Source: Stieleria marina (GTDB lineage Bacteria; Planctomycetota; Planctomycetia; Pirellulales; Pirellulaceae). Taken from it: DNA of 64,000 bases. The position numbers were made by a program, and so were the translations under genes. Positions 8,111-17,585 of the stretch are shown piece by piece (positions within the stretch are counted from its first letter, which is position 1; each line of letters opens with the position of its first letter). Below the pieces are notes generated by a model, which saw only the letters and a list, made by a program, of their open reading frames with translations, made no database searches and had not been told where the DNA came from. The stretch spans positions 186,001-250,000 of the forward strand of contig CP036526.1 in assembly GCA_007741555.1 (NCBI GenBank). Direction: 5' to 3'.

Positions 8111-10744
8111 CTAGATGAAGCGGAAAAAGCGAATCCGTCCTCGATCGAGATCCTCTCCGACTGTCACAAGCCGATCGGAGGCCTCGACAAAGAGAGTTTC
8201 ATACCGTTCACCGGAGTCGTTCGGGATCAGTTGAAAGCCGTCTTCACTGAGCGTCGTGTCAAGTGTTCCGTCTGCATTGACGCGACCGATCAGAGAACTG
8301 AAGAAATTGGAAACCAAGATTCGGTCTTGTGAATCGATCGCAAGACCCGTGATTTCGACTTCGCGTTGTGTTCCACTGTCGATGACGAACGAGGGAAGGT
8401 CCACGACGCCGCCACCGAAGGACGTGTCGACTTGCCCGTTGGTTGTAAATCGCCGTATCACTTCGTCGCCCGCAATGACGATTCTGCCTTGGTCGTCTAG
8501 CTGAAGTTCAGAATAGAAGTTTCCGGCGAACTCACTGCCGTTAGGCGTCGTGGGTACGTTGGCGACGCCTTGGTTACCAAAGGCTGCGTCTGCGTTTCCA
8601 TTCGCATCGAGTTTGACGAGCGCCGCTGAGTTGCCAGTATCGGAATACGGATCGTTCCAAAGCGAAAGTGTCGACCCGTCATCAAATACGATCAGTTCTT
8701 CAAGCTCAGGCTGGTCCAGTCCAATGTTCAGTCCAAAGGACAGGTTGCCGGAAGTACCAAACGACTGATCTAGATTGCCGCTCGCATCAAGTCGGGTCCA
8801 GACAGACTGTCCTGCCAGAATGACTCGGTCTGAACCATCGATGGCAAGCTGATCGTGTGTTGAATCAAACCCAACTGTATCGTATCCGTTGGCGACGAAG
8901 CTGGTATCTAATTGGCCATCCGCGGTGATCCGAATGATGAATGATTCGCGAAAACTAAAAATGCCAGAGCCAAAATCAGTCTGTCCGATCACGACCACTC
9001 GGCCTTGACTATCCACTGCCACGTCGTCGATCGACGTGAAGCGAAACTCCGAGCTATCACTGAAACTGTCAATCATCGGAGTGATTTTGACCCGTCCGTT
9101 TGGCCCGTAGCTGGTGTCAGGATCTCCGTTTGCCAATGTCATTTCAAGATCATTGGTCAGTCGCGAAATGCCATCGTCACCGCGACGAAATTCGCCGTTG
9201 ACGACCGCAATCGTGCCATCTGGAGCACGGAAAGCTTCTGCCCGCGGCCCGCCCGTGCCGAGTGTTCGGAGACCGTTGTCAGCATACGCTGTATCCAATG
9301 CAAACACGCCCTGGTCGATTGGGTCAGAGCTGAACTGGAAGTAACCGCTTCCATTGAGCGTTTCGACTTGCAGGTTCCCGGAAGTTAATCGCCCAGCACT
9401 GCTTTCCCAAACGCCGAGCGAGAACACGTCAGGTGATTCGGTTTCGTAGGATTCGCCGTCAATGACAATGTTATCAATCGACAAGTTGCGGTCGATTCCA
9501 AAATCAGGGTCGTACAAGTCGTTGACGAATTCGATTCGTACGTCTCCGGGTGACAACACCGTATCCAGTTGGAACTCATAGGCCTGGAACTGATCGCTGA
9601 CGGACACTGGATCAAACTCCCGCGTTCCTGCTTTGAGTACGAATTGCTCGTCACCTTCGTCACCTCTCGCATTGATCACAATGGTCGATCCACTGTTGTC
9701 CGATGAACCATATTGAAAGTATCCGTTGGAGTGCAAAATGATGCCGCGGCCAAATCCAGGCGTGACGCCGTCTTCTGGTCGCCAGGTACCACTCGAGAAC
9801 GTGTCCGAATCGTTCGTTTCATAATTTTGGCCGTTGATTTGAATGTTGTTAACAAACAAATTGCGGTCTCGATTGTTCGCCGGATCGTAGGCGTCATTGA
9901 TGAATTCAATTTGAACCCGATCACCGCTTAGTGACTGGTTCGTCTGATATTCAAAGGGTGTCCAGGTCGTTGCAGCGTCGTAGGTCGCAACGACTTCATG
10001 GTTGATTCGCAGATTGAATTGTTCTTCACCCGTTTGTCCCCAGGCGTTGATGACGATGTTGAGTGTCCCGCGGTAGCCATCACGCACCGAGGAATCAAAG
10101 AACAACGCGGATTCGATATTTCCAACCGTGTATTCCAAATCCCAATCGGAATGTTGCACCGTGCCAGTTACATCGGTCGACGCGGCCACATTCAAGTGAG
10201 TTAGCTGGGCCAGTGTTTGGATAAAAGCTTGCCCGGTCTGGCCGCTGGCGACGTCGCAACCGTAAACCAAGACATCGCCATCGGCACGCACATGATTTGC
10301 CCATTGCTGCAACGAGCTTTGCGATTGGATCAACGTGTCTGTGTCGATCGTCTCACGTCCCACATGCAGCTGGCCAGAGTCGCCATGACAAACCAAGTGA
10401 ACCGATTGTGCAGGTTGGTTTAGGCGCTGAAGCGTAGACGTAATGACTTCGATCGCGTCCTGGTCTGAATTGATCAAGACCATTGTGGCCGAGTCATCGA
10501 TGCCGCTAGCGAGTGCGTTCCAGTCATTGACACGAGCGTCAATGAAAACGACTGCGCCCCCAGCAGAAACATCCGATTCACCCATGTTCGCAACTGCCAA
10601 TTTGCTAGCCGAATTGGCCATTGTGCTGGACACTGATATTTCGGCAGCAACTCCCGCGTCGGCGGCCAACATTAATCGTTGCTCAAGTTGGCTTAGCTTC
10701 CAATGCTTTTGCTTAGCGCTGAAGGGGTGAGTGTATGCGGTCAT
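8111..10744 (-). CDS. large surface protein: LEPR-like N-terminus, DUF4347, two CBM60-like modules, delta-60 repeats
   Basis: An 877-residue modular protein. Residues 20-26 (LEQRLML) resemble the LEPR-type N-terminus of many giant planctomycete surface proteins. About 65-225 is a DUF4347 domain (VFIDARVNDW, HLVCHGDSG, VYGCDVASG). Two related modules at about 229-350 and 355-470 begin VINAWGQTGEEQF and VINARGDEGDEQF and carry RNLFVNNI/RNLSIDNI, resembling calcium-dependent CBM60-type modules. The rest holds about seven delta-60 repeats of the LDTSFGxxG type, predicted to form a propeller. It sits between a sulfatase and a GH29 fucosidase, suggesting a polysaccharide-binding surface partner. 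No enzyme motif is visible. Confidence 0.75.
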   Translation of the reverse strand: MTAYTHPFSAKQKHWKLSQLEQRLMLAADAGVAAEISVSSTMANSASKLAVANMGESDVSAGGAVVFIDARVNDWNALASGIDDSATMVLINSDQDAIEVITSTLQRLNQPAQSVHLVCHGDSGQLHVGRETIDTDTLIQSQSSLQQWANHVRADGDVLVYGCDVASGQTGQAFIQTLAQLTHLNVAASTDVTGTVQHSDWDLEYTVGNIESALFFDSSVRDGYRGTLNIVINAWGQTGEEQFNLRINHEVVATYDAATTWTPFEYQTNQSLSGDRVQIEFINDAYDPANNRDRNLFVNNIQINGQNYETNDSDTFSSGTWRPEDGVTPGFGRGIILHSNGYFQYGSSDNSGSTIVINARGDEGDEQFVLKAGTREFDPVSVSDQFQAYEFQLDTVLSPGDVRIEFVNDLYDPDFGIDRNLSIDNIVIDGESYETESPDVFSLGVWESSAGRLTSGNLQVETLNGSGYFQFSSDPIDQGVFALDTAYADNGLRTLGTGGPRAEAFRAPDGTIAVVNGEFRRGDDGISRLTNDLEMTLANGDPDTSYGPNGRVKITPMIDSFSDSSEFRFTSIDDVAVDSQGRVVVIGQTDFGSGIFSFRESFIIRITADGQLDTSFVANGYDTVGFDSTHDQLAIDGSDRVILAGQSVWTRLDASGNLDQSFGTSGNLSFGLNIGLDQPELEELIVFDDGSTLSLWNDPYSDTGNSAALVKLDANGNADAAFGNQGVANVPTTPNGSEFAGNFYSELQLDDQGRIVIAGDEVIRRFTTNGQVDTSFGGGVVDLPSFVIDSGTQREVEITGLAIDSQDRILVSNFFSSLIGRVNADGTLDTTLSEDGFQLIPNDSGERYETLFVEASDRLVTVGEDLDRGRIRFFRFI

Positions 10745-10981
10745 GATGATGCTCAGATGGTTGACACTTTTGGAGTTTTGCTGTCCCCAAAGTAGTCCAG
10801 TCAGCGACCGGTGTGGAACCGTACTCGTACCAGAACCGAAACAAGTTGATTATCATCTCATCACGCCCTCAAATGGACTGCTAGATGGCGTTTGTTCGCT
10901 GTACGACGTGTCCTTGGTCTCCTTGTTTTGGGGGGTGACGTCTTGGCGTCTGATCACGATCGGCATGATCACACTGGCCGC

Positions 10982-12481
10982 TCACTGTTGGTCATTCGTG
11001 ACAATCTCGAATGACCAGGCGTGATGACTTTTACCAAGATCACTTGGCGGTTTGATGTAGAGTCCGTTTGGTTCGATGGTCCAGTCGACGATGGATTCGC
11101 TGCCGAGTAGTCGAACGGATTTCACGTCCGTTTCTTGCCAGCCAGAGGTGGGTTCGATCGTGAATGGAGCGATTGGTTTGTTGATTTTGATTGCGTACAG
11201 TGTTTTGTTTTTGGCTGTAAAAGCGAGATGTTCGTTTTTTTGCTCGTTCACTTTCCAGAAATGCGTGCCGTAAATGGCGTCGCCGTTGATCTTTAGCCAG
11301 TCTCCCATCGCACGCAGGCGTTGGACTTGTTCCGGGACCAGTGTGCCATCTGCTTCGGGGCCGATGTTGATCAGGAAGTTGCCGTTGCGACTGACGACTT
11401 CGATCATTTCGTGAATAACACTTTCGACCGTTTTGTATTTGTCGCCCTGGAGATAGCCGAACGAAGTCCCAAATGTCGTGCAGCTCTGCCACTTTGGGCC
11501 GATCGCCTTCAGTTTTAAGTTGTCCTTTTCAAAGCAGCCAACACCGTCGGGCCAGTTACGATTGGCACCTTTGTTGTTGCAGTAGACTTCTTGGCCATTG
11601 GCGGCAGCATTGTTCATGAAGTCCGTGATCATTCCCCGCACGCGATCGTCGAAGTACTTGATCTCCGGTTTCATTCTTCCTTTGCGGACTTGGTTGCCAT
11701 CACGCGTGTAGATTGGGAAATCGTCGACCCACAGGAAATCCGGTTGGTACTTGTCCTGAATCTCTTTCCATCTGGCAACGTAATCATCAACAAACGCTTT
11801 GTCATAATTGAAGGGACCGTAAAGCGAGGCCGCCATCGGGTTGCGCCGGATTTCTTCGGCGATGTCCGGTCGCGGTTGGCTGTGGACTGCGTATTTTGTT
11901 TTCGCAAAGAAACCAGTGTGGCGTTCGCGATGGTACGACGGCGCGTACTTCAGACCTTGTTTGCGAACCGCCGTCCCAAGGTCACCGACTAGGTCTCGCT
12001 TGGGGCCCATGTCGACGGCATTCCATGGGGTCAGGTCAGAATCCCAGTTGGCCCAACCGTCGTGGTGCTCAGCTGTCAGCACAACGTATTTTGCGCCAAC
12101 ATCGGCGAACAGTTTGGCCCACTCGTCAGGCTCCCAATTCTCCGCTTTGAACTCTGGGATGATGTCCTTGTATCCGAACTCCGGCGGCGTCATGCCCCAG
12201 CGTTGCTTCATGAATGGGTAGTAGTGTGCCGAATCTTCGTACAGCATCTTTGGCACATGCTCGGCGTAACCTCGGCCGCCCTTGCGATAACCGATCGCGC
12301 TGTACGGTCCCCAGTGGATGAAGATGCCGATTTTGCCATCGTTGAACCACGCGGGTACGGGCATCTGCTGAAGTGATTTCCAGCTGCCATCATAGCGCGG
12401 CTCCGCAGCTGACGTTTTGTTTGCCTGGAAACAGGCAAACGCCAGAAGAAGTAGGGGCAGCGTTTTAAATGTTTGACTCAT
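10982..12481 (-). CDS. GH29 alpha-L-fucosidase (left cluster)
   Basis: Retaining alpha-L-fucosidase family. The 499-residue product has a signal peptide (residues 1-25), then the GH29 barrel: WFNDGKIGIFIHWGPYS near 45-61, EHHDG at 138-142, and LWVDD at 250-254, where Asp253 aligns with the GH29 nucleophile (usually WFD). NGNFLINIGPEADG is the typical downstream strand. A short C-terminal beta-sandwich follows. It ends 13 bases after the propeller-hydrolase gene stop at 12494, so the two are co-transcribed. It would release fucose from a fucan or fucosylated glycan outside the cytoplasm. A second, more typical GH29 lies at 54444-56222. Confidence 0.9.
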   Translation of the reverse strand: MSQTFKTLPLLLLAFACFQANKTSAAEPRYDGSWKSLQQMPVPAWFNDGKIGIFIHWGPYSAIGYRKGGRGYAEHVPKMLYEDSAHYYPFMKQRWGMTPPEFGYKDIIPEFKAENWEPDEWAKLFADVGAKYVVLTAEHHDGWANWDSDLTPWNAVDMGPKRDLVGDLGTAVRKQGLKYAPSYHRERHTGFFAKTKYAVHSQPRPDIAEEIRRNPMAASLYGPFNYDKAFVDDYVARWKEIQDKYQPDFLWVDDFPIYTRDGNQVRKGRMKPEIKYFDDRVRGMITDFMNNAAANGQEVYCNNKGANRNWPDGVGCFEKDNLKLKAIGPKWQSCTTFGTSFGYLQGDKYKTVESVIHEMIEVVSRNGNFLINIGPEADGTLVPEQVQRLRAMGDWLKINGDAIYGTHFWKVNEQKNEHLAFTAKNKTLYAIKINKPIAPFTIEPTSGWQETDVKSVRLLGSESIVDWTIEPNGLYIKPPSDLGKSHHAWSFEIVTNDQQ

Positions 12482-12493
12482 GGTTCTAATGGC

Positions 12494-14011
12494 TTACTCA
12501 GTGAATGAAAGCGTCATTCGTTCGATGATTGGCTTTGACTTGTTCTCGGTTGAATCGGTCAGACGCAATTGCGTTTGGAATCCGAAACCAGCCGGCAATT
12601 CAGACAGGTCCAGCTGGGCTGGCGTTCTCGCGATCTGCTTGGAGAACCCGTGGATGTAGTCGTAGCTCTCTTTGATTTGTTTCCACTCCGTCCACTGGTC
12701 GATTTTTTGGTCGTTATCCGTGTCGACTCCAACGCGTGCCTCGACGGTTTCCACCCACGGTCCGGGGCTGACGAAGTCGGTCTTCTGTTGCGTCGCGAGG
12801 TAAAACTGTCCTTCGGCGAACGCGACGTCTGGATCAGGGTGCCCCTTGCCGATCTTATCGCACCATGTGAACGATTCATCGATCGAAGACGATGTGAACC
12901 AGCCCACACTCATTTGGTGTCCGCCTACGGGATCGTAGTCACCGAAGAGGTAGTACTGACCGCCGATGCAGATTGCGGCCCAGTCGCCATAGGCTTCCTG
13001 CTCGGGTTCATGCACTTCGTACTCGGCAACGCTTGTCGTGTAGTTTTTTGGATCTTCTTTTACCCAGTGCGGGTGTTTGTAAGTCGCGATCTTGCCAGTC
13101 GGTTGCGTGCGGTTGTCGACAGGTGGTTTCTTGAATTCAAATCCGTTGATGCCGTTCGGACTGACAGCATGTCCGGCCAGCGGTGAATCCCACGACCGTT
13201 TGTTCGCCGAGATCGGGCTCCAGTCTTCGATGATGACGTGCATGTTTCCGTTCAGATCGCGAATGAATCCGGCATCGCTTCCGTGGGACGGATCCTTCAC
13301 GGCGATTCCCATGTTCTTACCTGGTTCGCCATCGAACAGGTCTTCATCGACGTAGACGTGGGGATCTTGATCGTTTGGGAAGTCGTAGTAGATCAATGCC
13401 TTGCCATCGACCCATTCCGCACTGGTGACCCATTTCGAGAAACCTTCTGTAACAGGCCCGTGATGAACCCAGCTTTTCATGTCACGACTTTGCCACGCGT
13501 GGTACCCGCCTTTGCCGCGTTTGAGTCCACCAGGCGCGTTGAACTGATTTGCAAATCGCGTGGTTTGCAGCGGGATGTCGAAGCCATCTAGCGTTGCTGT
13601 TTTCGGCTTGAACACAGGCTGAGGCTTTGCTTTCTGTCCCCTCTTTCGTTTGGGCTGCCCACTTCCGTAGCGGCCGAACATCCAGTAATTGTCGGGACCG
13701 ATCGTAAGCAGAACCGGCGCGTCGGCAAGGTTAACGGGGCCGAGGTTTTCGGTCGGGTTCCAATTTTGCCAAACCGCGGATTGAGAGACGACCAACGACT
13801 TTGCCGACCGTTTCACGTCCGACGCGTGAACCTTGGTGGCAATTGTCGCGTGCTTCGCTTTCGGCGCAACCGAGCCGTCGGCGATCGCGGCGCCTTCAGC
13901 GGATTCGATGTTCTGTGTCCAGTCCTCGGCGCTGTCGATTGTCCAGTCGGCAGCCGAAAGCTGGCTGCCCATCAATGCTGCTGCGACGATTGCAAGTGGT
14001 AGTAGCTTCAT
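12494..14011 (-). CDS. secreted five-bladed-propeller glycosidase-like protein (GH43/GH117-like)
   Basis: A 505-residue protein when started at 14011 (MKLLPLAIVAAALMGSQLSA), where the signal peptide begins. The middle has repeated blade-like phrases: VLLTIGPDNYWMFGRYGSG, YHAWQSRDMKSWVHHGPV, SAEWVDGKALIYYDFP, GSDAGFIRDLNGNMHVIIED, GDWAAICIGGQYYLFGDYD, and DPDVAFAEGQFYLATQQ. These match the GH43/GH117 propeller style, with candidate acids in several blades. A roughly 90-residue C-terminal beta domain follows. I cannot assign the family with certainty. Position 12 bases before the GH29 gene implies a joint role in removing terminal sugars. Its basic linker PKRKRGQKAKPQP near residue 135 is unusual inside a catalytic domain. 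Confidence 0.6.
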   Translation of the reverse strand: MKLLPLAIVAAALMGSQLSAADWTIDSAEDWTQNIESAEGAAIADGSVAPKAKHATIATKVHASDVKRSAKSLVVSQSAVWQNWNPTENLGPVNLADAPVLLTIGPDNYWMFGRYGSGQPKRKRGQKAKPQPVFKPKTATLDGFDIPLQTTRFANQFNAPGGLKRGKGGYHAWQSRDMKSWVHHGPVTEGFSKWVTSAEWVDGKALIYYDFPNDQDPHVYVDEDLFDGEPGKNMGIAVKDPSHGSDAGFIRDLNGNMHVIIEDWSPISANKRSWDSPLAGHAVSPNGINGFEFKKPPVDNRTQPTGKIATYKHPHWVKEDPKNYTTSVAEYEVHEPEQEAYGDWAAICIGGQYYLFGDYDPVGGHQMSVGWFTSSSIDESFTWCDKIGKGHPDPDVAFAEGQFYLATQQKTDFVSPGPWVETVEARVGVDTDNDQKIDQWTEWKQIKESYDYIHGFSKQIARTPAQLDLSELPAGFGFQTQLRLTDSTENKSKPIIERMTLSFTE

Positions 14012-14091
14012 GGATCTAAATGATATTCGGGGATGGGGGACTGAGAGCGGCCAATGAACAACTGTTTGCATCACGGAGAGGCTAGGGCATT

Positions 14092-15347
14092 CTAGTTTAA
14101 TCGGTGGTTCGTCGTTTGAAGATGATTCACAAAGAACTGCACAGTGTGCTGGATGATCGCATCTCGGGTCGGATCGATGTCCGCATTTACTTTTCGCCAG
14201 TTGTGGCCAGCATTTTTGATGATCAGAATTTCAATTGGTGCTTTGGCAGCGTCGGCTTTTTGCTTCATGTAGTGCGCGTGTTTAACCGGAATGGTGGTAT
14301 CACTGTCGCCCTGGATCATCAGCAGTGGCGGGCTATCTGAGCTCAGGAAGTTGACGGGCTCATTTCGCGGACACGATCAGTTTTGTTAGCAGGGTCTGGA
14401 TGAGCACCAAGAATGCGAGGGCCAAATCGATCACGGAAATTGGCTCGGTCATCATGATTGAACAGCTGAATGTTTTCGAAGTCGCATGGCCCATACCACG
14501 AAACACCTGCCTGTATCTTGTAGGTCGCCGACGCCAAGCTTTCGTCGCCCAGCAGAATTTCTGGTGATGTCAGCAGCAACATTTGAGCGATCTGTCCGCC
14601 GGCGGAATCACCCATGACAAAAAAACTATCGGCGTCCAAATTCAGCTTGCCGCTGTTCTTTGACAAACAGCGAATGGCGTCTTTTGAATCGATCAAGCAA
14701 TCTCGCATCGTGACTCCGCTGTCCGGTTTGCAAAGCCGATAGTTGACGGACGCCACTGCAAATCCGTGACTAAGAAGTTTTTGAAACACGGTCTTGAACG
14801 AACCGTTCGCAACGCCCTGTTTGCTTCCTGCTGCCCATCCGCCGCCATGTGTATAGATGATGACCGGGTGCGAAGAAGTGTCCGTTGTCGTTTGGTTGGT
14901 GGGGTAGTAGAGGTCCAGCAACAATCTACGTTGGGAAATTTGTTTGTAAACCAAGTCAAGCTTTCGCTCGCCGCCAGACTCCAGGTACGCGGTTCGCTCC
15001 TTGCGAAGTTCGCTGAGGGAGATCACTCCGTCTTGGTCGGTGTCCAGCTTCCGCAAGCGTCTCCATGCCGATGCGTTTTCGCTCTTTTCAAATGAGCCGT
15101 TGCCGTCTTGGTCGATCGTTTGCATCGTTCGTGTCGCACGAATGAGAGATTCACTGTCACCTTTCTGAATGCCGGAGGGTTGATCCTGGGCAAACAAGCT
15201 GAGCGAAGGTAACAGCAGGGTGCCTAGGCAGAGGCGAATTAGTGATACGCGCAGAAAGCGTGTTAGCGCGGGGCGCCGGTCGTCTGGCTTAGGCGTTGTT
15301 TGGTGAACGGCTTCAATGGCGAAGATCGAACGACGTCGTTTAAACAT
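14092..15347 (-). pseudogene. frameshifted secreted EF-hand alpha/beta-hydrolase esterase
   Basis: The first frame (15347 to 14343) encodes a membrane or signal segment, two EF-hand calcium loops (about residues 80-91 and 103-114), and an esterase domain with HGGGW oxyanion motif at 167-171 and GDSAGG nucleophile elbow at 246-251. It stops at 14343 after REMSPSTS. The next frame continues naturally as [22 protein letters not shown] (catalytic Asp) and NAGHNW (catalytic His) to 14092. One missing base near 14353-14359 explains the break and separates Ser from Asp and His, so the product as read would be inactive. It may be a true mutation or an assembly error. Intact, it would deacylate glycans as the next gene of the cluster after the split regulator. 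Confidence 0.8.
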
Positions 15348-15550
15348 AGACGAGGCTTTCGCAAGTTGATTTGGAAAAGGTGTTGTTGTCGCAGTGATTG
15401 TTTCGTTTCAAGATGACTTCCAGCGACGTTGCTTTGTGTCGAATCGCCGGCGCGGCATGTTTGGTCTTTTCAACGCTGCTGTTTTGTTGCGCGGACATGG
15501 TCAACGATCGCTTTGCCAACGGACGAAAGCTTCGGAGCGATCATTATGCG

Positions 15551-16437
15551 TTAGCTTCGTTGGCACGCTTTGCGAAAACTTCGCGGCGTCGTGCCCGTCG
15601 TCTGTTTGAAAGCACGGTTAAAGCGACTGAGTGAATCGAAGCCTGATGCAAACGCGATGTTCACGATTTGTTCGTTGCTAGTGATGAGTAGTCGCTGAGC
15701 TTCTGCAACTCGATGGCGGGTGATCAGTGTGTTGAGCGTTGTTCCAAACGTTTTGCGAAACAGTGTGGCGGCGTAATCGGGATGGAGGTCGACACTGTCC
15801 GCAAGGTCTTTGGTCGGTAGTCGGGTTTTGTAGTTTCGCGCGATATAGCACGCCATCAATTCTGCTTTTTCAAGATTCGGCGAAGACTGGTTGGACCTTG
15901 CCATGCTACTGGAGACCGGAACGGACGGACGTCGAGAGTGTGCGCGTGATAGACGCAGCAATCGTGCTTTCAACTCAAGAAGCACAGTCTCCGTCATGTC
16001 ATGTCATGTGCATCGCGAGACGAATCCTTTTGCCACTGTTGGAGCAACATTTGGTCACGCAGCGAAAAAGAGTTGTCTGTTTCGGCGCACACCACCTTGC
16101 CCGTGATGAGCTGAGTTTGGAGATTTTCTGGGAGTCCCCACTGCAGAAACCATCCAAACGGAATTGTGATCACGTGGTACTGGGTGACGTCACTAAACTG
16201 AATGATCTGATGCGGAACGGCTGCCCAAAAGAGAGTGACCGTACGAGGTTCGACCGTGACTCGGTTGCCGCCGATCAGATAGGTGAGCGTCCCCTGGTCG
16301 AGAAAACTGATCTCTATTTCGTCGTGGCGGTCCGGCCGTGACATGGCCTTGGGTTCCCACACCTCACAGGTGAAGCCGTACGGAGCGAACGCGGGTCGCA
16401 TGGTATCAAAATGCTGCATGGCATCAGAATAGTGCAA
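15551..16437 (-). pseudogene. AraC-family regulator split by a 5-bp repeat
   Basis: Two adjacent frames give one regulator. The first (16437-15994, 147 residues) is a cupin-like sensing domain (EISFLDQGTLTYLIGG, VTVEPRTVTLFWAAVPHQ). The second (15997-15551, 148 residues) is an AraC DNA-binding domain with two helix-turn-helix motifs (LPTKDLADSVDLHPDYAATLF; IAFASGFDSLSRFNRAFK). They meet in three tandem ATGAC units; with two units the frame would run through as DAHDMTETVLLEL. At present the upstream stop and downstream ATG overlap as ATGA, so two polypeptides by translational coupling is also possible. It sits at the head of the left saccharide cluster and likely controlled it. Confidence 0.75.
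15993..16007. repeat. three tandem 5-bp units (GTCAT/ATGAC)
   Basis: Plus strand reads GTCAT three times without interruption. The repeat lies exactly at the junction of the two frames of the AraC-type gene. A five-base unit shifts frame whenever a copy is lost or gained, so the tract is a candidate slipped-strand switch: two copies would be in frame, three are out of frame. Confidence 0.9.
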
Positions 16438-16570
16438 GTCACTACCAGTATCGAGGGAGAATAGGCGTGTTTCCGGTGTGGAACACCGGCCTTACTCGCT
16501 TCCTGAGACCGATTGGAGCACAAGCAAGGCATCAGTCTTCGACACTCACGACACGCAAAACAAACCAGCA

Positions 16571-16690
16571 ATGATCGCATCGAAACCTCAAACCGTCCGC
16601 GCAGTGGCGATGACGTCGCCAGGCGAAACGGAGATGCGGGAGTATCCCGATCCCACGATGGATCAAGAATCCATGAAGTCGGTGGTTTGA
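16571..16690 (+). pseudogene. N-terminal remnant of a zinc-type alcohol dehydrogenase
   Basis: About 39 codons read VRAVAMTSPGETEMREYPDP, the typical first strand pair of medium-chain dehydrogenases. The frame then diverges after MDQESM and stops. The GroES-like domain, zinc ligands and Rossmann fold are absent. It lies 110 bases before a decayed IS110 element, so truncation by rearrangement is likely. The match is by pattern only. Sequence at 16438-16570 and 16691-16801 holds no other recognisable gene. Confidence 0.45.
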
Positions 16691-16801
16691 GGCGAGTCGG
16701 CTGGGTTTCCGCGCTGACCAGGCCGTGATCGTTCTCTTTGGAGACGTCACAATTCAGTCTGTTCTTAAAAAACACTGACACCTCAAATCCCGGACACTCT
16801 C

Positions 16802-17585
16802 ATGATGATCCTTGCAATGGACCTTGGCAAGTTCAACACCGTCTGCTGCTTGTACGATACCGTAAATCGCAAGTATTCCTTTGAGACGATCGCGACGAAA
16901 CGGTCGCACGTGGAGCATGTACTCCAGACGCATCGGGCGGATTTGATTGTGATGGAAGCCTGTGGGCCGTCGGGTTGGATCAGCGATGTGTGCCGGGCCC
17001 AAGGAATCAAGACCATCGTTTGCAGTACCAATGACGAGGCCTGGAGCTGGAAAAACACCAAGCGAAAGACCGACCGCAAGACCGCCGAAGCACTCGTCGC
17101 GACCATCGACAATCCGCATCGCTTCAAAAGTGCACGTCATCTGTCGAGCTACCTGGGCATGACGCCCAAACAATACCAATCCGGCGAGACCGATCGCAGC
17201 GGCCGAATCTCCAAACGGGGACCAAGAATGTTGCGTTCGATGCTGCTGGAATGTGCGTGGGCGAGCACACGATACAACGCATAGGCAAAGCAGACGTTCG
17301 CGAGAATCCCCGGCAGATCAAGGACGCGCCGCAAGAAATGCCGGCATCGCGCTGGCACGCAAACTGGCCGTGATCGCTTGGGCGATGATGTGTGACGAAA
17401 CCGACTGGGACTCGACGAAACCGCTACCCGAAATGCCGCCCGAAGACGTGAAGCTAAAAGTGAAACGCTCCGAGGTGCGACCGGCTGGCGAACTGCACAG
17501 CGGTGGCCCCAAACGTCCTGCCGCTCGCGGTTCGCGCAAAACCAAACGACGAGGCAGTCCACGGCGCAGCCCAATGAAAACCTAA
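16802..17585 (+). mobile_element. decayed IS110-family transposase
   Basis: The start (MILAMDLGKFNTVCCLYD) is the DEDD RuvC-like N-terminus of IS110 transposases, and HLSSYLGMTPKQYQSGETDR with SGRISKRGPRMLRSMLLE is the C-terminal Transposase_20 domain. They are joined directly at KRKTDRKTAEALVATIDNP, so about half of the usual length is missing by internal deletion. The frame ends at TAG (17282-17284), where the family has a Trp codon after RYNA. After one extra base near 17338, IALARKLAVIAWAMM and a basic tail continue to 17585. Deletion, nonsense and frameshift together make it inactive. Confidence 0.85.

Noticed and set aside
16314-16781. 155-codon minus-strand frame between the AraC gene and the IS110 remnant
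   Set aside because: Composition is not protein-like and the dehydrogenase remnant on the plus strand explains part of the region better.
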